In this document: positions 24,506-37,655 of the stretch, in pieces
Layout of the letters: each line of letters begins with the position of its first letter
Position numbering within the stretch: position 1 is the first letter of the stretch
Origin: Centropus unirufus
Lineage: Eukaryota > Chordata > Aves > Cuculiformes > Centropidae
Assembly (NCBI GenBank): GCA_013397695.1
Contig: VYZI01000018.1
Location: 1,542,029-1,606,028, forward strand
Direction: 5' to 3'
Length of the DNA stretch: 64,000 nucleotides
Notes under the pieces: generated by a model
Told to the model about the DNA's origin: nothing
The model's database searches: none
Seen by the model: only the letters and a program-made list of their open reading frames with translations
Program-made: the position numbers and the translations under genes

Positions 24506-27500
24506 TTCCACAGGAGACTGCGGTACAAGCAAATGTCACTCAGACTCTTTATTTTCACGTAATCCATAACAGAACATTGTGCTCTCCAACACTTTACACC
24601 TGGCACCATTTATTTAACACTGAGGTATCTTTTTTTTGTTTTAGTAGTGTAATACAAAAAGTAAAAATAATATTTTAAAAATTATTTGTGCAGGCCTATA
24701 TGTCTGTAAAATACACAATTATGACTGATTTCATCAAATAGATGGATATGGTGAAAAAAGCAGATAATCGGACAAGAAGTCAGGACAGCATCTGCTCTTC
24801 CTCTTTTCTGCTTGCCTACACGATTAAGCAGAATTTTCTCCCCTTTTGGAAGCCCTGAGGCATATACGGTAATTAGTGGAATTCCAGTTATGTCCAAACA
24901 TCCAGTTTAGATGATAATTTCAAAATAAGCCCTCAACTCATTTAGAGTCTCTGAGGATTGACTTAATAGCTGAAGGGACCCTAGGATTTTCATTAGGATG
25001 TCTTTGTTGTTCCATGTTCCTCAGGCTATCACAGTAATAGAATACTATCGATTTGCGTGGCATGGAATTTTTTTGCATACTACAGAGGCAGCATATTGAA
25101 CTGTCGTATGCATTTGTAACAGACTGCTGCATGCTGAGGACTAAGCATGTGTGCATATTTACAAACACATAAGCACAAGTGTACAATACATACCAGTCAA
25201 AGATTAAACAGGAAAAAGTAACTGTGGAAATAATCACCTTTTCTAGATTAACATAAATCTCAGACACATTTTTGAAAATGCAAAAAAGCAAATTAAAAAA
25301 ATCCAACACATACTAAACCATCCCTCCATTCCTTTTTTAAACTGAAAAGAGTCTTGTTTCCATCAAAACTTTTTCATATAATCACATTTTCAGTTATTTA
25401 AAAAAAGCCATAAAGAAATTGTAAATTTTAATTAGAAAGCATTTACTGATTTTTTTAAGAATAAAAACTTGTATGTATCCTGATTTTACTCATGGAAAAT
25501 ACCCTCAATGTTTTCAACCATCTCTTTAAAAAAATGAAACAACTTTTTTTCCTTATTTAAGGAATTTTTTCCTTACCATTGGGCAACTTGGACAAGGGAA
25601 AAATAAGATTAGAAGCCTAAGACTCAAATTGCATTTTAATTGAGTCTCAACTGGACAGTGGTATAAAGCAAAGAACACAATTTCCCTTATAAGAGGGCTA
25701 CAAAATATTTTCCGAAAAACGGAGCTAACCCTCCAGAGAGCTGGAGCCTAAAAGGTGCTTGTGGCCCTTGAAATCCATGCCTGGCTGCATTTTACTGCCT
25801 TTCTTTTATTAACCTATCTGTTTCTCTGCACATTTCACTTCCACTACCACACAAACACTACATTTTTTTGCTGTATGTTTCAAATGTAACAAGTAACATT
25901 TTGGTTCAGAGCAAATTAAGAACTGTGTATGTTATTGACCTCGAATCTTGAACAGCATTATCATCAAATGCTTGTAGAAAGGGTGCCACAAAAAAAAACC
26001 AAACAAAAAATAAAAACAGTCAGTGCTGTCTCAATATAAATGTATTTATTGGAGCAAATACAAGACTGCAGTTGATGGAATTTATTCAGGTCATGGGAAC
26101 AGACAGGGGAGACACAAAACTAGCAGTTTAGGCAGAGCTTCCACCAAATCTATTTTTCAGGGTGCTCAATGGAAGATCATATTCAGGCACAAAACCAAGA
26201 TGCAATTTTATTCTTGGAAGCAATTAGCTTGACAAACAGTATGCATCACTAGTGGATCACAGCCACACGGGATGATATAGTTAATGGCTAATAGATAGTC
26301 TGCAAAATATTGAGAAGGAATAGGGAGGCTGTAATACCTCTGTGACTGCTATTAAATCACCGAGTCCAGCTCTGAGGCCAACATTTCAAAGACATTCACA
26401 AATGGGTTCAAGAGCAAACCACGAGCATGACGACAAGATTGAAAAACATCACTATGAATAAAAGATTTATAGAGGTCTATCTATTTAGTTTGTCAAAGAG
26501 AAGATTGAAGGGTCACTGCATTATAGCCCACTACATGGCGGGAAGGGGGAGGGAGGGAAGGAATTTATTATTCTTCCCGAAGGTATAACAAAATCTAATG
26601 GGACAAAAAGAAGAGATCCATATATGAAGGTTAGAAATAAGGCACAGACTTATAATGGTAAAGATAATAAAACACTGTTAAAATACAACGAAGGTTACAA
26701 TGGATCTTTGAATGGTTATGAGAGAAAATTTTCAGATTAAGACTGGTGGTTTTAATTATGTTTTTTAAATATATCCTAAACCTCAGCCACCACTGCAGTT
26801 TTGGAAGCAGGAATTCATTCAGGCAGTCTAAAGACCTATTCCATGGTAAGAATTAAGGCTAGATCATAACATAGCCTCTCCCTCTCCATTCCCACAATTG
26901 AAATCAATCAACAATCCAAAACTAACCCGGAAAAAGAGGTTAAAATAAAAGTAATAAAGTTCTTTTTTTCTTAATCCTCATCTTTGATGCACTCCATTAA
27001 TCTCCTCTCCACTTGAGGTTTACCTATTTTATCGTCCTAAGTCATTAAGCATTTATTAAGCCTGAACTTTCGTATGAAATAATGTTAAGTGTCCTTCAAG
27101 ACTAGAGAAATATACATTCTGATCACTGCTAATATTTGTTTTTCTTACTGCTTTACACAAATGTGACTTACTGGAGTATATGTTAAAAATGTGTTTCCAT
27201 GGAAGAGCAGGAGCGCATTTTTTTCTCATTAGCACTTGAATTTCTTTGCACCTCACTAAGTGATGGTCTCTTTATAAAGACAGAAAAGAAAAATTGATGA
27301 TTATTGTTCATGTCAAAGTAGTACCAAAAATGTCTCAAGCACTCAACAAAAACATTAGGAATCACAAGCATGGCTGAAAAGACCATGAGATAGAATAATT
27401 GGTTTTGAAGCTCTTCAAAAGATTAAGAAAGGTTGACTGGAATCAAAGGGAACACAAGATGGGGCAAGTTGCTCAAAAGTAGTTTTCTGACAGAACAAAT

Positions 27501-28854
27501 CAGTGACAAAAAAAAAACAAACAGCCCAACAACTGAAAAAGAAAATCCTTTTTCTCTCAATGCACAGCTGGTTGGCTCTCTTCCATGAGGGAAACACATG
27601 CTATTTCCTATCATCACACTAAAAACCAAGTCCCGCGCATGTCAATAGCTAGATATGCTTTGTTTTTCCTATTTTTTAAATATTATTTAATCAACATCCA
27701 GCTACACTGATGGAAAACACATTGTAGAAGTAATCAAAAGTAACATTTATTTGCCGTAGAAAGAATTCTCTACTCCAACACTTCTAATAATTTCAGCCGA
27801 AATTACACTACACTAAATTGCCTCCGCCTGTGCGTGAAGCATGATCTAATACAAGGACAGAAAGGCCCCCAGGCACCTTGCACAGAAAAAATATCTGAGT
27901 AGTTCTAGAATATTCTCATCATTGAAAAGCTGTACGTTCTCCCTCAGTTAATTTCTGAAACAAATTATACACAAAAAACTAATCCTAATATATATTGATT
28001 TTTATACATAGAGAGATTATAAAACCAGAAGAGACGACTGTGATCATCCAACATAAAAAGGACCAAGGGAACTTTCCAGCTTAGTTCCTGTTAATAAACC
28101 ACAGAATTTAGTGAATGGTCCAACACTAATGCTGAAATGTCCACTAGTGTGAAGCAAACACAAGTCCTAAAAAGTTTTCACGAATATTAATTTCCCTGCA
28201 TTATTAAGAATGTGCATGCTATTCTCCTTTAAATATCTCTAACCTCAAACCTTAGCCAAGGGCCTTTGTTAAGTCTTTGCCTACTACATGCACGAGCTCT
28301 CTCCAAATGCAAAATCAGCAAGCACATCAATGCACTGCATTTGGTAATGATAGAAATCTTTAGGCATGTAATGTCAGTTCTCACAGCTTTTTAAGAGATT
28401 TTTTTCTAAAGCTAAAGTTTAGAGATGAATAGGCATAACTAAAAAACATTACAAACATTTTATAGGCAGACACACAGAAAGGTCTGTATTTACTTAACTA
28501 AGAGGAGGGCTGAAAGGTTGCTTGAGCAAAGTGGAAAGGTAACTTTCCTCGTTTCCACAGCAATTTACTTCTTCATACGCTTCTAGACTTCAGCATCCTG
28601 CTTAACCACATTGCCTACAGTCGCAGGCATGATATGCTTCAAAGGCACATGATGTGCTGGCCAGAGGCGTGCTTGAGCAATTATTCCCATCAGATCAATT
28701 TTACAACAGCAAATCACTTACATACTCAGAATAAGCCACACTGCACTCCTCTATTGGATTTATGCAAAACTGGTGTAAGATATGCAAGGACTGGTTCCCA
28801 AAGATATGCTCCCTGTGAGGCTTCACATTTATAACAAAATGTCTGAGGGATGAA

Positions 28855-29098
28855 GGAAGAGGTAAAAGAGGGTATATTTAGACTAGATATAAGGAAGACA
28901 TTTCTTACAATGAGGATGGCAAAACACTGGCATGGGTTGCCCAGAGAGGTGGCAGAAGCTGCACCCCAAGTTCAGGTTGGACAGGGGTCTGAGGAACCTG
29001 ATCTGGTTGAAGATGACCCTGCTCCTGCAGGGAGATTGGATTGCATAGACTTCAAAGGTCCCTTCTAACCCAAAACATTATGATTCTATGACTCTATA
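28855..29098 (+). mobile_element. CR1 LINE, 3' end
   Basis: Begins near TTTAGACTAGATATAAGGAAGACATTTCTTACAATGAGG, continues as GGTTGCCCAGAGAGGTGGC, GGACAGGGGTCTGAGGAACCTGATCTGGTTGA, and ends TCCCTTCTAACCCAAAACATTATGATTCTATGACTCTATA, the CR1 3' tail. It is strongly 5'-truncated and contains only 3'UTR. Orientation is opposite to OSBPL6. Confidence 0.92.
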
Positions 29099-32000
29099 AG
29101 GAGACACATCCTAAAAAAAAGTGCAAAAGGCTTTGGTCTGTATACCCATAATCTAGCAATGCAGCAAACATTGGAGCAGCAAACTGCTCTCCACCATTTC
29201 TATCTGTACTTGGAAACAGCCACCAACATTGTCATTCTCTTTTAACATAATATACAGAAATTCTACTTATGCTTCACCGTAATAAGGGGCAGGACACTCA
29301 AATTTAGTACCTTTTGGTGTCTTACAGAAATCGCCAAGTTGAGTAATGCCCAGCTGAGAATCCAGTTTCATGTCTCTTTAAAATCGACTTGCCTTTTAAC
29401 ACTTTGATGAGTGATCATCATTATTGCGTGTCCTGCTGCATTAAGCACCACTCACAAGACACTAAATTAGTTTTCCTCTACTTGCCAAGTCATAAACCAT
29501 GATGTGTACAATGGCAGCAAAAAATAAGACTGAGAGTCAGGTGGGGCTATGCAATCCTGAAACAGGAGGTATCGAGCTCATTCAATGGGTTAATTTTACA
29601 CAGGCCAGAAAAGAAGGCTAGCGATCAATATTCATACCCAATTTGATGCTTAATAACAGCTCCATCCACCAAGTGCTGTATGAACAGCCTGGGATAACCA
29701 GCACAGAAAACGTGCAGGGCTAACAGAGCAGCAGAAACACAAATACCTAATATGCCACAATGTTACTACAAATTCAATTTTACTCACTGTTTGTCACCTT
29801 GCATCACCCCAGATTCCCACCATTACTCTGTGACCTGCAGAACCATCCCCATTAAAGCTCAACCTCTCTGCCCCTACTCCAGTACTTTTCATTCTTCCCC
29901 ATCCTGCAACCACAAAGGACATGCTACCTCCCCACAAGACCCTGTTACTCCTTTGTATTTCATTACTATCCCAGGTCCCTTTTCCATCTTCTTTGTTCAT
30001 GCTCTTGTCGTAAATTCCAAACAATCCTGACCTCTTGAATTTATCTTTCCTTTTCCAGCTCAATCTCTACACATGCCCCACTTTTAGTACAGTCCAGAAG
30101 GTCAGCTTAGGACAACAAATTATTTAGAAACAATTTAAAATACAATCTGTTCTTGCAAAAACCTGTGCTTCATGACAGAGCCCACCACTGCAGATTCCAG
30201 TTCTATGAAAAAACATAAGCAAATAGACCATACAATTAGAATTTAAAGACCCGAATGACTACACCCTGCCATTCCACTACACACAGGTCTGTGCTTCTGC
30301 CTTTCTTTCTTCGGGGCTGAGATATGAGAAAGTTTTTCTTCAGCATGACCTGAACAAAAACCAAATGCCCTAACAAGATGTCTTGTTTCAACACTACTAA
30401 ACCTGTGGCACACGATCATTTTATTGCAAACTATTTGTAATTTTATTTGCAAAACAATTCGTAATGAGGGGCTTATGCCTTCTACATCACCACTTCAGGG
30501 TGTTTGTCAGCTGTACTTCTCAAAAGCATTTTAAGAAGAGACTAATTATAGCATGAAGTCTGTCACAGCAGAAGCAGAATTTGCAAGTTGCAATAAATAC
30601 TCACGAAGTCCTTATTAATGACCTGAAATAACAGCTCCATTCAAGTTCTAAATGGCATGTCTGTCAATTATGCACAACAGTATTTGTCATTGTGCTGTAA
30701 CAGAATATTTACTAGTAACCAATCCATTTTCTTTTGCCCCCAATGCAAAATTCATGCAGTCATTTCTCGAGAAAATCCAAACTGTCTGATTTCAACATGA
30801 TTTTAAAGAGAACCAGATTAACCCTTCAGTTTCACTAGTAAGAAATAAATTCAGTTTTGAAAAATCAAATAATGTTTTAGGGGTTTTTACTAATTTTTCT
30901 AAATTTACTAATATTGCCAGCAAATAACTAACATTATGTAATGTTATCAACAAATACGAGTAATGTCTCATTCAATTTTTTAACTGTCCAAATAATGCTG
31001 AATTTACAAGGAACTTATGTATTTTTTCATTCTAATAACACTGATGGGAACAAAAAAACATTTTTAAAAACCCTCTAATTGTTTAAGGATAATTTAAAAC
31101 TTTTCTAAAATAGGTAACAAAATGATATGTGATAAATGAGATGTGATAAAATGATACGCTCTTTTATCTGTGAATGCCACAGTTTCACATTTTATATTTG
31201 TAGACATCGTTAAAGAGGCTCCTTTTGGAGAACTTCTCAGAGTAACAGCGAGGTAGACTAAATACAAAACCTGCAGCAAGCTTCGACACACATCACAGAA
31301 CCTGGAAAGTGAAAAACTGAGGATAAGAGGGCACATGGATAGTATAGGAAAAAAACAATATTTCCTTCCGCTCCTGTGAGCAAAGCAAGCACAAGCTCTG
31401 CCACAGCTGGGCAGCTGCTAACCAGGTATGAGCAGCCAAATGTGAGGCTCAGTTGTAAAAGCGACAATCAAGCATTTTTTGCTCTCTGATATGCATTAAC
31501 GTCAAAGCGAATAGTAAATGCTGCAACTGAAAAGAACAGCCAAAAAGTCAACCCAGCATCTGGCCTGCGCTGGCCAAAGGCAGTGATTCAGCCATGGTGA
31601 CGGTGCATGGTATGAGATGGATGCTAAATCTAGTAGTCAACAGAATTGCCACTCTAGTGCAAAAAACTGATGAAGTTAACAAAAACAGCTAAAAGAGGGC
31701 TTTTCTGCAGTCTTGACCATTTCCACATTGGCTGGCTGGACAAGATGAATCATCGGTCACAAGCACCAAATGATGGCTTTTCATGAAGAGTGACCTTGCT
31801 TATTGTATAAAGGAAATGTGAGATTTCTGCAATATATTCTGTTCCATTTGAACTCAAAGAACGAAAAACCTTACGTCATCTAACACAACATCTTGCCCTC
31901 TGATGCTTATGAACGTCAATGAAATAACAGAAAGCCTTGACTGTTCAATATCTTCTGTGTTTCCTGTCTTAGAAGCAGTTAATGTTACATCACACACACG

Positions 32001-33038
32001 AGGACATCTAAAAAACCACACAATATACTGAACTACATGGTTGTTTTATTAACTCAGAAAATGGAATTTTTCATGCACATGAGGTAACACAAGATTGATC
32101 AAGAGTGACTAAATATCAGCTGATGGAAAGATCAAAAGTGCAAGAATCAGCTTGAAAAAGAAAACAAAAAAGAAGTTTGAATTGATCCTGTCTTGTGCTA
32201 CTAAAACTATTCAAAAGGCTTCCTCTGGGGGTCTGTTGCAATGGAACTACTATAATCTTTTTAACAAAAAAAAATAAATAACAGTGGAAATCTAGTTGCA
32301 ATTATGTATTATAAATAATGGAAATTGTCACTGTCGGAATCGGGATTATAAGTAATTTTTCATAATAAAGTGTTTATAAACACACACTTTAAGGTCAAGA
32401 AAAAGGAAATAAAATACTTTTAGAATCTTGGAATATTTCAGTGAAGTTAAAAACTGAAGTGAAATGTTTGTTTTATTTACCATTCTTCGGTGATTGCTTA
32501 TTAATTTACAGTCTCCTCATCTGTACAGTAACTATGCAGAAGACCAACCAAGAAAACAAACATTTCAGTGAAAGCAAACAGTGCTATCCTGAACAGAATA
32601 AGAGACGGACTCTTCCACCCTCACGTCCTGGCCAACATCATTGGTCCCAGATATGGTGCAAGTGTTGTTTCACCACTGTGTGTAAATTCCCGTATTTCCT
32701 TCTGCTACACACTGTCTATAAAACAATTTGCTACCAATATTTTCATTACTAAATAATTTTATCATACATGAAATAGAACTCAGAATAGCAAACCAATTCC
32801 AGTGTGCTTTTAACTCAATGAAATCTAACCAAAATACAGGGTGTCTGCCATCCAGGTATGAGTAGAACAACCAATCACACACAGAGCTGCTCCGGGTCTC
32901 TTAGGATTCAGCCAGAAAGACTTCCAAATCCCAGAGGGACTGAAATTAAGTATCAGGTGTTAGCAGAGATAGTCACATCCTCACTGCCATCCCTGCCTCT
33001 GATGGCAATGCTGTAGCTGTGTTTTCTGCACAGCACTG

Positions 33039-33266
33039 GAAAAAGAAGGAATTCTTTACTGTGGCAGTGGTGAGGCACCGGCAGAGATTGCCAGGCTAAG
33101 TCATGGACCCCCCAGTGGCAGGAGGTGCTCAAGGCCAGGTTGGATGGAGCTTTAAGCACCCCAATCTATCAGAGGGCACCCCTGTCAATGGCAGAGGGGT
33201 TGAAACTGAATGATCTTTAAGGTCCCTTCCAACCCAAGCCATTCTATGATTCCATAATTCTATGAA
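33039..33266 (+). mobile_element. CR1 LINE, 3' end
   Basis: Matches the CR1 3' end from AAGAAGGAATTCTTTACTGTGG through GTGCTCAAGGCCAGGTTGGATGGAGC and ATGGCAGAGGGGTTG to TCCCTTCCAACCCAAGCCATTCTATGATTCCATAATTCTATGA. It is 5'-truncated 3'UTR only. It is somewhat diverged, with GCACCGGCAGAGATTGCCAGG in place of the usual GCACTGGAACAGGTTGCCC. Confidence 0.9.
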
Positions 33267-35205
33267 GTATTCACCCCTCTGAACAGCACAGTAATTCTAA
33301 AGGGTACTTTTAACTTTTTACTCTTATTAGTTATGCTTTGACAACATTAAGGATTCAGATTAGCAACACAACTTTTGTATATGAGTAGCCTCTGGACTTG
33401 GACCACAAACATGCCATGTAAATAAAAGGAAGTACCCCTTCTAAACGTAATTCAGAGGAGCCTATTTTTATAATAGTAATTTACAAAAGCTGAGTTTCAA
33501 GCCCAGAGCAAACTGTAAGATACCTCATCTTTGTATCAAAAACAGGCAAGCAAAACTGTCCAATCTAAATTTAGTAAGCAGTATATAATCATAAATCAGA
33601 CCTCTGCATTAAGAACGGTGAGCAACTGCAAACCAAGCTGTATCTGCAGATGCAATGAAGTCAGTATGACTTTGCAGTAATTTAACCTTCCTTAGCGATT
33701 CCTGAGATCTGGGGTAGTCTACTCCAGATGAGAATGGCTGTTTCTTTCGTGATGGGATTGTAATGAAATGATACACAAAAAAATATTTCAGAGGTATAAC
33801 ATGTCTAAGTACTGCGAAAAGCATAAAAAAAAAAATATGAATAAGCATGCACCTACTGTTTCAAATCATCTGAATGAAACGTGTGCTACACCGCATACAG
33901 AGGACAGTCTGCACTGTGGGACCCAAAGACAGGGCTGTAAAATTGCCAGACAGTCTCAGTATAGCACCAAGCAGCTTGCAGTGTTTTATCTTAAACAAAA
34001 TCTAATAGAAAGTGGCTGTAATAGTTTTCACAAGTTTGCAGCAAAGCATCAGAAGCTTTTACAATCAGAAAGTGTTAACGGGAGCATATAAGGCAATGAC
34101 TTTGCACTCAAGTCCACAAATTCCTAGCAAAAATGTGAAGCACTTTCAAATTCTGTTAAGAGAAAAAAAAATAAAAACAACTCTACAACCCTACAGCAAG
34201 TGTTGGAATTACATTGACAGAAGAATGCCCTTTCATGTGTTTAGCCAGCGCTGGCACACACCTGGTCTCAAAATGATCAGACATATTGCTGCTATTTGTG
34301 TTTCTCCCACCTGAATAAAATCCCACTGTCTACCTTCTCAAGTACACAACAATGCTCTACATCACACGTATCTATGACTTAACAGTACTCCATTTTCAAC
34401 AAAAAAGTCCCATTACCAACAAAACACAACAATTGTTTTATTCTCTAATTTCCTCTGCTTGCTTTTCCCTTGATACCTCTACCTCAATTCTCCCATGAAG
34501 TATCACAGCTGATGGTGCAAACCTTGCACTCCATATCCATCCCTTCCTTTCTGGAGTATGTCCAGGTCTATGGTTATTTCACTGAATCTCCATTACCTAT
34601 CTAGTCTCCCTTGAAGGGATACACAAATGACAACCGAACCAATACATATACCTGTTGTGCTACAGGAGTTATTACTTACATTGCAATGGTTATTTGAATA
34701 TATAAATATAATAGGCCTCAATCAAACAAAATGGCCCTTAATTATGGCCAGTTAAAGGTTAATAAGTACAACCAGCACATTCCAAAAATAAAATGAATTG
34801 ATGACTTCAAACACTTGTGAGATTATTCATTCTTGACTGGCAAGGCCATTGTGGCAACCTTCTGACTTAAAGCTGGCATCTAGAGATTTTCCTAAGCACA
34901 ATATCAACATGTTTTACTTTCCAGAAGGAAGGATAAGACTTGTGGAATATAAACTGTAGATAGACCCATTAAATCTGTTATGGTTTTTCCATAATTATGT
35001 CACATTTCAGACTGGTATTTCCCTGACATACTACATACCATAGATTAGAGATGATGGGGCTAATTGACCATTCCTAAATCCAGTCTGCCTTCTGCAGCAC
35101 AGGGATGTAAAGCAGAGTATAGGTCAGAGCTATCTCCTCAAGGCAATGCAAAAGATCTTGTCAGTGTCTGGAAAATCATAGCTAGATATTAGGCCATTCT
35201 ATGAC

Positions 35206-36083
35206 TCTACGTTTGCAGATGACACAGAGCTGAGTGCTGAGGTTGACACCCCTGAGGGATTGGATGCCATCCAGAGGGACCCTGACAAGCTGTAGAAGTG
35301 GGTCTTGTGAAAAACTCATGAGATTCATCAAGGCAAAGTACAAGGTCCTGCACCTGGGTCGGAGCAACCCTCAGTATCGATACAGGCTGGAGATGAAGAG
35401 ATTGATTGGAGAAGGACCTGGAGGCCCTAGTGGATGAGAAGCTGGACATGAGTTGGCAACGTGCGCTTGCAGCTCAGGCAGCCAATTATATCCTGGGCTG
35501 CATCAAAAGAAGCATTGCCAGCACGTTGAGGGAGGTGGTTCTGCTCCTTTAGACTGTTGTGAGACCACACGTGGAATACTGCATCCAGCTGTGGAGCCCT
35601 AAGCAAAAGACAGACATGGACCTGCTGTCCAGAGGATCAAAGGCCTGGAACACCTCCCCTGTGAAGAGAGGCTGAGAGAGTTGGGGTTGTTCAGCCTGGA
35701 GAAGACTCCAAGGAGACCTTATTATGCCCTTCCAATACTTAAAAGCAGGCTTATAAGAAAGATGGGGAAAAACTTTTTAGCAGGGCCTGTAGCAATAGGA
35801 CAAGGGGTAATGGTTTTAAACTAAAAGATGTTTAGACTAGATTATTAGGAAGAAATCTTTTATGCTGACGGTGGTGAAACACTGGAACAGATTGCTCAGA
35901 AAAGCAATAGAAGCCCCATCCCTGAAAACATTTCAGGTCGGACTGGACAGGGATCTGAGCAACCTGACCTAGTTGAGGCAGCCCCTGCTCACGTCACAGG
36001 GCGGAAGGGGGTTGGACTAGATGACGTTCATGGTCCCTCCTAACCCAAACCATTCTATGATTCCAGAATCATATGATTCTTTG
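35206..36083 (+). mobile_element. CR1 LINE, about 0.88 kb, end of ORF2 plus 3'UTR
   Basis: The longest CR1 copy here. It starts inside the reverse transcriptase at the catalytic motif FADD (FADDTELSAEV, 35212 onward). It continues through KVLHLGRSNPQ and the ORF2 C-terminal part (TCGTGAGACCACACGTGGAATACTGC-like, giving VRPHVEYC near 35560). The 3'UTR and a clear tail follow, CCAAACCATTCTATGATTCCAGAATCATATGATTC. Internal stops (TAG near 35294) and indels show it is inactive. A short CR1-tail-like string, CCATTCTATGACTCTA at about 35192-35207, sits exactly at its 5' junction. Confidence 0.92.
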
Positions 36084-37550
36084 CCATGGCCTAAAATGGT
36101 ATTTCTAGAACTATTTTTGCCGCTTTCAAAGTGTTGTTCTTCAGCAAACCACTAACAGATTGTGTTTGTCAACATGATATGTAAAAAGATGAGTTTTTTT
36201 CTCAAGCTCCACATTAAAACTTTGCCCTATTTGAAATGCTGCTCTTGGCACAAGGCGTTAAGCCGAGTTCTGCCCCAGCCTTCAGAGAACGGCTCAGCAA
36301 AACCATTTTTATAAAGAGGACAAGCATGCTTTCTCAGATCCTGTTTTCACATTGAGGTTTAAATTAAAATCCTATTTCATTATTTATAATGATTATTTCC
36401 AACTCATTGTAATGAATCTGAAAAGGAAGCAACAGAAAACTAAAGAGCTTTTATATTAATCAACAAAGTAATTGCATGTTGTGGTTATTTGCTTAAACAA
36501 GCTATTTTAGCCTACAGTAGTTACCCTCAGGAACCTGTGGTAGGGGAGTGCCAATACCACAGGATTTGCAATACACTGGATTAATCCACAGGCCAAAAAA
36601 TCAAAGGCTAAGGATGTCACAGAGACCATAGCGCTATTCATTTTACCTTCTAGTGGTGTAAGCTTCTTTAATCACATCCATTAGACCTAGAGAGAACCTC
36701 AAGTACAAAGAAATGGCACAGCAAGAAGCCAGAGAGCTGCAGCAACTATACAAGAGCACGTGTATGGTGATAAACTGCTGTATGAAAAAGAATGCGAAGG
36801 AAGTGTTCAGTGTTCATAAACATTTTGGGTCAGAGAGCTTTCCAATATTCAGAAGTTTTAATCCAAAGCCATTCAAGGATGGTAAACACTTGAGGAAAGG
36901 TAACTGATGATCAAAGTCAGCAGTACCCATAGGATCAACATTGTGTTGAGGTTTCCTCTGAGCACAGCAAAACCCATCATATATTGGACTTCATTAAGTC
37001 AATTAGTGTTGGTCATACAAGAACTATTTCAAGAATATTTGAGTTACTTATTCTATTACCAGAGTGACAGTACCTTCTATTGACTGGAGACAGATTTTCA
37101 AGCAAGGTTTTCTTCACTACTTTACCCAGTAGACAAACAAAACCATACAAAATGGAGATGCTAGAGAATTTCATATCCAAATTTCCCATATCCCATATTT
37201 ATATTCAGTCTTGGCTGTCAGTCTCATTTCAAAGCTTGGTTTCTTTTAGATTGATTTTTTTTTTCTTGTCTGACTCAGAAATGACTCATCACCAAAGTTA
37301 TGATGAAATGTTCCAATGGTGGTACATTCAATCAAATGGAACAGAGCCATCTTCCAACTATAAATAGCTTATGTGTTCCAGATAGGCATAATTGAAGTTA
37401 CTATTCTTTCCTTTAAAACCTCTGATCATGACCCTATGACATAAAATAAAAGAAGGTGTGACAACCAACCTGCCTACACTGAATGTTCTAGTCCCATCCC
37501 ACTGGCTAAAATACCCTTACATTTTGCTACACAATGTTTTGGATTTTTAT

Positions 37551-37655
37551 TTAGAAAGATGAGATTTTTAATTAGAATAAATTTCCATTTAGAAATTTAT
37601 GTAGAAGTTTTTATATAGAAATTTATTTTTTAGATAAGATTTCTATTTACTAATC
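37551..37655. repeat. Degenerate AT-rich tandem-like array
   Basis: Several imperfect copies of a unit like ATTTAGAAATTTAT (TTTAGAAAGATGAGATTTTTAATTAGAATAAATTTCC..., ATTTAGAAATTTATG, ATAGAAATTTATTTTTTAG). Low complexity; no function suggested. Confidence 0.5.

Noticed and set aside
30929..30946. Near-palindrome TAACATTATGTAATGTTA
   Set aside because: Eight-base arms with a two-base centre are common by chance in AT-rich DNA, and nothing around it suggests a function.
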